DNA of 64,000 nt from Euptelea pleiosperma (taxonomy: Eukaryota > Streptophyta > Magnoliopsida > Ranunculales > Eupteleaceae), in contig CM068553.1 of NCBI GenBank assembly GCA_035048495.1, positions 15,935,190-15,999,189 on the forward strand, given 5' to 3'. Shown in pieces: positions 55,472-64,000 of the stretch. Positions within the stretch are counted from its first letter, which is position 1; each line of letters starts with the position of its first letter. The translations under genes were made by a program, and so were the position numbers. Below the pieces are notes generated by a model. It searched no databases. It was given only the letters and a program-made list of their open reading frames with translations, and was not told the DNA's origin.

Positions 55472-58083
55472 GTATTCTCCTTCTCTCTATCTAATGTTGG
55501 TTGTTACTTGTTTTGTTTATTTTTCGAGTACAAACAAAAGCAACTGAAATATATTTTTCTTGGGCTGCGTAAGGTTTAAGAAGTAAGATTCATAGATGTC
55601 TAGCAAAATAAATTACTAGAAAAATATTGAAGTTAGGTTTGGGGTTTTTAGACCTTGGGTTGGTTGTACCAGATGCCTTCAATTCCTAGACCTATTTCAT
55701 CCACTGAATTGGTGGCGGTGGGGAATTTAACCATGTTAGAGGTCGAATTCAGTCAGTTAGTTCTTGGTGTTGCTACCAATTTATGAATCTTGATTTTGCT
55801 AGAATCTTGCTCCCATCTCTATAGATTCATCGACAGAGTTGCACTTCTTAGTAAGTTGTTTGATTGATGATTGCATATATATATATATATATATATATAG
55901 TCATTGATTCGGTTTCGAATTCGCTGCGAAGTTCAATAAAATGTGGTTCAGTGACAACTTGGTACGACAAGTTTGAGTCTAAAAATCTGATAAACTGGCT
56001 TGTATTTATGCAATAATATGTAACATTTAAGTTGGGTTAGATGCTCAGTCGCCACTTAATTGTGAACCTTTAATAAACTCTACAGTTTTAAAGGCAGTTC
56101 TTCCTCAGTATAGTTTATTGCACGAGGATAGGGAGAATTTGTTTTAAAGGCAGTTCTTCCTCAGTATAGTTTATTGCACGAGGATAGGGAGAATTTCCTT
56201 CTAAGTCATATTCTCTCATCTAGGACAGGCTCTCTCTTGATATGCAGATCTTAGCTTTTATTAATTTGAGTTTGTCTTGTTTGCACTCTTGGTTTGATTG
56301 TTTCTAATTCTCATCTTGATAGTTTGTGCTTCTATGTTTATGGACTGTTTCTTCTGTAGAAATTTTCTGCAATAGAAATAATGGGTCTCAAATTCACATA
56401 TTATTGTTAGTCTCAACGAAGTATTTATATGGAGAATATCATGTTAAGATGGATTGCTGAATCTTATCTTTGATAATTTCGATAGTTGATGCGTCTTGAG
56501 TTCTTAACTGTTTCCTCTCTAATCCTAGCATTTGAAGTTTTTGCTTAGTAATTAGTATCTCTTCTACTCTCTTTTGTACTATTTTCTATTGATACGTTCT
56601 TGGCTTCCATCTGTGGGGAGGAAGGATATTCAAGAGCATCACTAGATTTATCACTGAATTAGTCTGTTCAATTGTTTGAATTATGAGTGTTTTGAGGGTA
56701 TAACCTCTTCCTTGTACTGTTAATCAATGTCCCATCCATCTTTTGAATGCCAAGATGTCAAAGATAATAAAAGGAGAAGTTGTCCTTTTGAAGGTGGCAT
56801 TCATGTCTTCCTAGTCTGAAATGGAGAAAATGTATGAAGTTGGAAGAGCTGCATAGTCGATGATTTGGTTTTGAATTCACTGCGAAGTTCAATAAAATGT
56901 GGTTAAGTGATAACTTGGTACGACAAGTTTGAATCTCAAAAATCTGAACTTGTTTGATCTTGTATTAATTTTTAATATTTAACTTTTCAGTTGGGTTAGA
57001 TGCTCAGTAGCCATTTCAATGACACATGGCGACCTTGATTGTAGTACCTAGCTTGTGTCTATCAATCTTTTTAATATTCTATTTAGGCATCTGCATTCTT
57101 GGCACCGCAACCTCTTTATGATTTTATCTTTAATAAACTCTACAGTTTATGGTTTAAAGGCAGTTCTTCCTAAGCATAGTTTATTGCATGAGGTTAGGGA
57201 GAATATCCTTTCAAGTCATGTTCTCTCATCTAGGATTGGTTCTCTCTCGATTTGTAGACCTTAGATTTTATTAGTTTGAGTTTTGCCTTGTTTGCACTTT
57301 TGGTTTGATTGCTTCTAACTCTCATCTTGATAGTTTGTGCTTCTAAGTTTATGGACTCGCTCTTCTGTAATAATGGGTCTCAAAGTAGTTATCGTTAGTC
57401 TCAACAAAGTATTTAAACGGAGAATATGAGGCATGGTAATATGGATTGATGAATCTTATCTTTCATAATTTCGCTAGTTGGTGCGTCGAGTTCTTAACTT
57501 CTCCCTCTCTAATCCTAGCATTTTAATTTTTTGTTTCGTATGCCCTCTCCTACTCTCTTGCCTACTAGATATTGATCCGTTCTCGGCTTCCATCTGTGGG
57601 GAGGAAGAAGATTCAAGGGGATCACTGGATTTATTCAATTGTTTGAATTATGAGTGTATTAAGGGGTATAAGCTCTTGTATCATGTCCCATCCAACTTTT
57701 GAATGTTGAAGATGTCAAAGCTGAGAAAAGTAAAAAACTATCCATTTTAGGGTAGCATTGGCTTCTTATTCTGAAAATGGAGAGAATGTATTAGGTTGGA
57801 AGAACTGCTTAAAATAGGATTCCTAATAGAGTGTACAATTGCCATGTGTGACATTTTGAATTATGAGTGTTTTGAGGGTGGAAACCCTTCCTTGCATTGA
57901 TAGTATATGTCCCATCCAACTGCTGTTTGTCGAAGATGTCAAAGCTGATAAAAAAAGAAGCTATTCATTTTGGGTAGCATTCACTTCTTCCAATTTCTGA
58001 AATGGTGAAAATATTAAGTTGTAATAACCACATAAAATGGTATTCCTAACTGAGTATTCAATTGCCATGTGTAGCATTTTCTT
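55472..58083 (+). other. SPL intron 2 (start) with 956-bp tandem duplication
   Basis: The donor CTCAAG|GTATTC at 55471/55472 opens an intron whose acceptor I could not place. It contains an (AT)n run at 55875-55899 and two long diverged tandem units, 55901-56856 and 56857 to about 57810, plus a partial third copy of the unit end at about 57852-58083. ORFs here (57055-57264, 57478-57702, minus strand 57961-58267) fall in the duplicated non-coding DNA. Confidence 0.7.
56092..56200 (+). repeat. 51-bp tandem duplication
   Basis: AAGGCAGTTCTTCCTCAGTA starts at about 56092 and 56143, with identical following sequence through GATAGGGAGAATTT. Copy 2 of the large duplication has it once (about 57157), so this event is later. 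Confidence 0.85.
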
Positions 58084-59510
58084 GGTTTTCACAAGAGGTA
58101 AACCTCGCATCAAATTGGAATAGCCAACCTTTGTTAAAGCAACAAATTTCAAGATCCTTATCAGTTTGAGTCCATGTTATATAGTGTGTCCGATCTCGAA
58201 GAACTATTCTGACGATTGAGCTTCGTATGATGCTTGGGGTACAAAGAACTCGGTATACTTGATGCAACCACGTCTGTTGGATATGCCAGCAAATTTTGTA
58301 TGAGAGATTTGTATTATGGCTAGCGGCGGCCTAGTCCAAGAAGTAAAATACAAGGTCAAGATTGACCAAGAGTTGGAATTGGAGTGGCAAGCTGCAAGGG
58401 TTGAGGGTCGAACATGGGTACCTGAACTTCTTGGATAACCTTACAAGGATTGATAAAATAGAATACATGTTTGATTTATACCAGTTGAAAAAGTGATTTT
58501 GCATAAGAAATTAAAAGAACAATAGCAGAACTATTGGTGAAAGACTTCCAGAAATTTGGGGAGAATTAAATAATTAAGAGGGCTAATTAAGGAGTTAGTT
58601 GAATTAATGTTTGACGTATGTAGTCCTAGTGTTTAGTACTAGATAAAAGACTTTGGGAGTTAGTTATGAGCTTTGAAACAGCCTAGGAGCTCCCTCGGTA
58701 TCGTATTCGGGTGTTAAGCATGAGAACAGAAGAGAAATTATAAATTAAGTTTCTTGTCTAAAAGTGAAATTTGTAGCAATAGCTCATTTATAGCCATTTT
58801 TTCTTCCGTTGGCTTCAATGATATAATTTCCAATCATTTGTAAGGAGTTTTTTTTGTTTAATAATAATAAAAATTAAGGAGTTTTGTTTAATTTTGTGGA
58901 CTAAAGTTATAGTTCTACAACGGAAAATTTGAGAAGTCTTTAAAAATATTTAGTTTTACCTCACTTAATTGTTTGAATAGGCATATGTGTGTAGGGAGGG
59001 GGAAGTTGTAGCTGTAGCTACAGTATGTGCATGCACACACATACATGGATATTGTGCTAAATGACACAACTGATGTGATCAAACGTGCTCTTGATTTTCT
59101 CTATTGATTTGGGCACGTCAATGCATTTGATGACATCAGGTGTGGTTAGGTGAATAGGGTTCGATTGTGGCTGTCTATGATAGAAGTTTGTGGTTGGACG
59201 GTCAGTCGGAAGGTGCATGGCATACCCACTCTGATAGATACAAGTCCAAGATATGTCTTAGAAAAGATACCAAATGATCACTCGGGTTTTGAGAGAAAGA
59301 GGTTAAAGCATTAAGAAAATCAGCAAGTTCTCTCATAATTATATAGATTTCTAGCATCATTTTATATTGTTTTCTTGATATTAGTTTGCACTTGGGCAGC
59401 AATTCACGTTGCGAAGTAAGGAGCAATGGTGTCTTTGCTGTATTCTAGAAATAGGATTGCTTGAACGATTCTAAATCTCCTGATCAATCAGAGAGCAAGC
59501 AATAACACTC
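58084..59510. other. No gene seen; possible continued SPL intron
   Basis: No SPL-like exon, no long ORF and no element terminus recognised. The minus-strand ORFs at 57961-58267 and 59202-59426 have no family features. Confidence 0.4.
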
Positions 59511-59760
59511 TTTTTTTTTTTTTTTGATAAGTAAAAGCTTTATTAAGGGCCAAGCCAAAGGAAACAACCAGCCTTAGCTAGAGAGGACGAGATGGCCTGC
59601 ACTAGACTAAGACGAAAGGAAGCAAAAACAAGAGAGACCCCTATTAGCTCCCATACCAATTACAAATAATGCTCCACTGGAAGACGAAGTCTTCAAAGAA
59701 CCAACCCCTACTTTTAGAGAGAGATTAATCTCGAAACTCTTCTTTCCTTTATATCGTCGT
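59511..59760 (-). mobile_element. LINE 3' end, 5'-truncated (reverse)
   Basis: A T run (59511-59525) followed by GATAAGTAAAAGCTTTATTA is the reverse complement of a poly(A)-ended plant L1-type LINE tail. Only about 250 bases remain and no reverse transcriptase is present. The upstream limit is approximate. Confidence 0.55.
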
Positions 59761-61473
59761 TGATTCCAACATCTTCATCAAGTATGATCAACTTCGATTG
59801 TTGAGTTTATTGAATAGTCTTAAAGTTTCAACAATTTCTGTGGGATTTTAGAAGTAAAGAAATGGAAAGGATATTTTAAGTAAAAGAAGACCAGCAAAGA
59901 GTGCTTCCAACACCATCAAACTTGAGTTGGAAGCTACTATTATATAGAAGGAATTCCAAGGCTTAAGAATGGGTGAAGGAACTATAGAATACTTGGTATC
60001 TCACAAAAAAAACATTTATTTTTATGAATTGTTCATTGGGAGCATGCTGATAAGCAAAAATTTCAGATGTTGAAAGTGGTAAAGGTTTTATCCCCTCGAA
60101 CTAATCTGGGTGGTTTAAATAAAGTGAAATCCTCTATACCCTTTACTTGGCCCTTGAAATAGAGGCAATTCTTTTTTATGTCGTTTAATTGGCAAGTACA
60201 AAATTGGAGGGACCTTGAATGTATCCCAACGCTTAATTTCTCTTTTTTCGTAGAATTTTCTTTTGTTATTCGAAATAAAAAAATCCAACACGATCTAGAT
60301 AGAGAGTATCTTTTCTTTTGTTCATCTCCATGAGACACCTATTGGACTTTGGAATAGCTATAATCTTGATTCATGAATTCACTAACTTGATATTATTGCC
60401 CATATTTGGCAATAAAAGGAATAGCAAATGTAATACTATACCAAAAATTTACTTATAAAATGGTTGCGTTGTCCCAACTTGGTGAATTTTTCGCATTATA
60501 TTTTTTTCATTCTTGTTACAAGAATCTAAGAAAAGTGAATAAAGGAGTTGTTTTGCAATTTCTTGTCTTACGTATCCCTTACTCTTATTTGTTTTCTTGA
60601 TTTTGTTACATATAGAAAGAATGTTAGAATTTGTAGCAAATTTGTTTTACATTAATATATAACTTGATCGTAAAGTGCAACTAATGGAAAATAAATGGAA
60701 AGTACGATGCACATACATCATTCATCATGATATTACCTTATCTCCACCATTTGGGAAATAGACACGACGCTCATCCTTTGTGTCTATTAATGTTTTCTCG
60801 CAGTCTCAATTAATGTCCTTTTCGGCCCTCAATGCCCCTTTAGAGCCTTCAACTTGCAACAAAGTGCTACTCAATGGTGCCATCATTAATCTTCATTGTA
60901 CATGATCAAACATCTTGATCGATTTTCCTTTATTTCATCATCTAGTAGTTTGTCTATTTCTTATTTTATGATTAGTAATAATTTGAATATGGTCTTTTGG
61001 GTATTTTTAAGATACTTTCTACTGCATCACTATCATCTTTCAGAGTCGTCTCATGTTCTAAGACATCAAGGAAACCAACATCCCATGGCTAGTGATGTAG
61101 TTTTCAATTTGTACGTACCAAAGAGAGTAACTTTTCCTATCAATTTTGATGAATAGAGGGGAAGGACTTTCCTTCTCTTTGAATCTTATATAAAATTTCT
61201 AAAAGAAAAGAAAATTTCGGTGTTGAATTTGCTACCCATTCACTTTGGAATCCAACAAGCACACCTCCAAGATCTCATGCCTTAGCACACAGTAAACCAC
61301 CTAAGGTCCCTTGAAGATCAGTATGAGATTAGGTGAGAATTAAGTTTTAAGAACCCGTTACTCGGATGAGCATTGGTTCATTAATGTTAAGGACCACTGC
61401 ATATTCGATATGGTTTTGTAGTAAATTAAGCAAAAAATAGTGTTTAATATGCTATTTAGCATATTTTAGAATG
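59761..61473. other. Intergenic DNA, no gene supported
   Basis: Short ORFs (minus strand 60063-60338; plus strand 60406-60600 and 60896-61156) show no family I recognise. 60063-60338 has one continuous frame on each strand apart from a stop, so it may be an old coding relic of unknown origin. Confidence 0.35.
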
Positions 61474-62126
61474 TAAGGACTATATCTCGACGGGTGTATT
61501 AATTCTTCCATGTAGTATCTCTAGTCTGATATGTATCATATCATCCATTAGGCCGTAATTACTAGGTGTCTTGTCTAATCTGCCAAATGGTGTAAACCAG
61601 ACCCTAGGGGTTTCCCGTATATAGATCCAAATGTAATTGCTGCAAATTAGGCCCATGCTTAGGGCTTTGAAATAGAAATGAGGGCATTTTCGAGATTTTC
61701 ATGTTTTTGGGCTATTTTTTGTGATTATTTTAAAATGGAGGGTTGGGATTCCTTTTAGCTATCCAACATTTTAGATCGTCAGGGATTGAGGGTTTTGTTG
61801 TAAAACTCCATCGTAAGGAGAAAGAGGGAGCTTTTTGATAATATTTGGTTGAAGAACCCTCAGAGTTGAGCTTGAGCTCCTCTTCCTACTTGTGAGGCTA
61901 TTTAGCGTGTGTGATAGCTATCGAGGATTCCTGCGACTCGCCTCCTACCTCTGCGGCGGTGTTTAGTGTGAGGGCTACCACCACCTTTGCCCCAATAGCG
62001 GATAGACCAGCACATGTCCCTTAATCACATTTTTGCCATTAATGATGCTTTTCACCTTCTCAACTTCTTTTTCTCCATTTCTTCGATTTTATTTTTGATC
62101 ACCCGGGTTGATATTTTTTCTCCACA
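61474..62126 (+). mobile_element. Probable Copia 5' LTR remnant
   Basis: The end TTCTCCACA at 62126 is followed by TTTGGTATGAGAGC, a one-mismatch tRNA-Met primer site (TGGTATCAGAGC) at 62130-62141. The LTR start is not certain; TGTAAGGACTATATCTCGAC at 61474 is a candidate. Downstream sequence to 62459 is interior-like, without a protein I can name; the ORF at 62014-62325 spans the LTR end. Confidence 0.45.
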
Positions 62127-62459
62127 ATTTGGTATGAGAGCAACCCGATCCGTGTGTTCCCTTCGATGGGCTTTAATTTGCAAGTTTGTCCTTCTCCGTG
62201 GTCAACTGACTATGTCTTTGACAATATTTTGCCTTGCCAAATCACCATGCTTTTCCGCCAATTTGTCTCGGTTTCTCTTGTTGGAAAATACCCTTATAAT
62301 CAGGCTTAATCATACCATTTCATAGCAATCATTCAGCCCCATACATCTGGGTTTTGGGTGTAGAAAAGCACAACCCCATTAAATACTCAAAATAGTCCTA
62401 AAAACATGCCTCTGGGGGGTTTTTGGCACCACTCTTGTTGTGATACATGGAGTACTATT

Positions 62460-63544
62460 ATGTTAGGACCCCAGATTAGGAAGGTCCCTAATTAGTTAGG
62501 AGTCTATTTCCTTAGTTATTTAATTCCAAGTGAGCCAAGGAAGTCTAATTGGCAAATAATAGGAGAACTAGTTTGGTAAGTAGTAAGAGTCATGTCTTTA
62601 AATATGGGCCATTGTCTATCATTTTAATCAATCAATGAAATAAGCATTTTAGTAGTAAATTTGGAGAAATGATTCCCCACGAAGCAAATCGATCAATGTA
62701 GGATCCAAGGATTCTATCATCTAGTATCAGAGCGTTTGCGTTCATGATTCCAAGCATGGTGACGGTGGAGCAGGGGCGAATGATGGCTGAAATGCTGGCC
62801 ACTATCAAAAGCATGCAGAAGACCATGAAGTCATGTCTCGCTCATATAGAGGAGCTTTGCCGACTTATTCAGGCAACGAAGGTGTTGTTAGCAACCAAGG
62901 GCGAAAAAGAGGAGTTTCGGTATTGGCATACGAACCCGAAACATGTGGTGAAATCCAAATTTACTCCGACCAAACCGAAGGTTGTGGCTAGGCCGGTTAA
63001 GGCTTCTCGAGACTTGTGATGAGGGCTTAGTAGGAGAAGTAGTTGGCTTCAAAGTTGACTAAGGCGACTTGTACCCCAATGAAGCGACACCCGTCCCAGA
63101 AAGCAGACAACATCATGTTAGCCTACCTCAGATATCTTTTTACTGGTAACACTGCAAGATTGGCGTCGACATCGATATCGTGGGCGAATGTGATTCGGGA
63201 TCGTGGTGGCATCAACCTTGAGGACAAGGTCACTTTTAAGGGTGCGTAGATGTTAGACCCTAGATTAGGAAGGTCCCTAATTAGTTAGGAGTCTATTTAT
63301 AGTTAAGTCTAACTAGGAATCTTAGTATTTATTTCCTAGTTAGTTATTTAATTCCAATTTTAGCCAAGTATAATTGGCAAATAGTAGGAGTCCTAGTTTG
63401 GTAAGCAGTAGGGAGCTCTCTTTAAATATGGGTCATTGTCTAGCATTTTAATCAATCAATGAAATAAGTATTATAATAGTAAATTTGGAGGAACGATACC
63501 CCTTGAAGTGAATCGATCAAACATAGGATCCAAGGATCCTATCA
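62460..63544 (+). mobile_element. TRIM-like small LTR retrotransposon (1.1 kb)
   Basis: Two LTRs, 62460-62719 and 63251-63544, both start TGTTAG and end CTATCA, and share AGGAAGGTCCCTAATTAGTT and AATCAATCAATGAAATAAG. The 3' LTR has an extra internal block of about 35 bp. A primer site TAGTATCAGAGC (62722-62733) follows the 5' LTR, and a purine-rich TTTTAAGGGTGCGTAGA precedes the 3' LTR. Flanks TATTA (62455-62459) and TATTC (63545-63549) agree at 4 of 5 bases. The 531-bp interior cannot encode a full Gag-Pol. Confidence 0.8.
62744..63249 (+). pseudogene. TRIM internal coding remnants
   Basis: ORF 62744-63019 (91 aa) has a short helical, Met/Lys-rich N-terminal part (MAEMLATIKSMQKTMKSCLA) like the start of a Gag coiled coil, and a basic Pro/Lys tail. 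A second frame (63043-63249) ends INLEDKVTFKGA just before the 3' LTR, a typical place for the end of a Pol polyprotein. I infer that these are the two ends of a longer gag-pol joined by deletion. No catalytic motif remains. Confidence 0.45.
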
Positions 63545-64000
63545 TATTCTGCAGGGGTTTACTATTCATTAAGCCAACTCTATGTAGGCCCAGCACCACG
63601 CTAAGTTGGCTGGGGTGCGAGAGGCGTCTGTGGTAGAGCCTTCGCATGCTAGCGCCAATGGCATTTTCTGTCATCAATACAAGTCTACAATTTGTGTTGG
63701 GGTACAACTTGTATCGGTGGTGCTTTGCGTATTTCATTGTACTAGAGATTATGTATATTCTCGATTGAGGTGCTTTACATATTTCATTGTACTAGAGATT
63801 ATAAATATTCTCGATCGAGGAGAGGGGGGTTTTTTTAACACTTTTCGCTCATGTTGGCTGAGATGCTAACATACCATCAAATATAATCCTAATCCCCTTC
63901 TCTCTATTATTTTCTCTATATTTCTTGGATTTTAATTCGGAGTTGGGAAAGCCACCACCACCACCAATTAGGAACCCTTGTAATGCCACTCTAGTCTACC
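63545..64000. other. 3' flank with 50-bp tandem duplication at 63718-63818
   Basis: GGTGCTTTGCGTATTTCATT at 63718 recurs as GGTGCTTTACATATTTCATT at 63768, with the following GTACTAGAGATTAT and TATTCTCGAT phrases. The ORFs at 63471-63737 (minus) and 63606-63869 (plus) are unsupported. A CCACCACCACC run lies near 63951. Confidence 0.6.

Noticed and set aside
60063..60338. Possible organelle-derived coding fragment
   Set aside because: AT-rich open frames on both strands gave that impression, but no organelle gene could be matched with confidence.

Overview
This window is repeat-dominated nuclear DNA from a flowering plant. That reading rests on nested Ty1/Copia and Ty3/Gypsy-type LTR retrotransposons with plant-type tRNA-Met and tRNA-Asp primer sites, a CACTA transposon with AGCGACGG subterminal repeats, a LINE tail, MITE-like foldback elements, and one host gene of the plant-specific SBP-box (SPL) family. 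No bacterial, organellar or ribosomal genes were recognised. The species cannot be named from the sequence.

Layout. 1-6466: long LTRs of one family (called LTR-S), including a complete 3.4-kb solo LTR at 2494-5908 with a perfect 5-bp target duplication. They sit in a reverse copy of a second family (LTR-B). 6504-20795: a degenerate Copia element (outer) split by a later, nearly full-length Copia insertion (inner, 8186-16628, target duplication TTATT). The outer copy has lost most of pol but keeps gag and protease pieces and an extra ORF between pol and the 3' LTR. 20796-23920: two LTR-B pieces joined head-on. 23921-36074: the 3' half of a third Copia-like element (C), whose LTR is split by a complete non-autonomous Gypsy/Athila-like element (27144-35670, target duplication ACTAC). 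That element has intact LTRs, primer site and polypurine tract, and one long ORF broken by a single stop. 36892-41082: a non-autonomous CACTA element (target duplication AAT) carrying a 179-bp tandem array, a foldback element with a MITE inside it, and a GC-rich exon-like segment. 41463-43869: a reverse LTR-S solo LTR. 45100-53520: AT-rich intergenic DNA with foldback repeats, an LTR-B start and a 395-bp triplicated repeat.

53516-58100: the one convincing host gene, an SPL transcription factor on the plus strand. Exon 1 (54447-55018) and exon 2 (55353-55471) encode the full SBP domain, with the intron at the family's conserved position. The next exon was not found; the following intron carries a 956-bp tandem duplication. 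58100-64000: intergenic or intronic DNA with a LINE tail, a probable LTR/primer-site remnant, and a 1.1-kb TRIM-like LTR element (62460-63544).

Two patterns are the most unusual. The Copia LTRs carry dense U3 arrays of a short self-complementary motif (CCAATCGATTGG in one family, GTCGACCGG-type in the other) upstream of a similar TATA region. The LTR-B family carries a tRNA-like block with a B-box-like GGTTCAAGACC.
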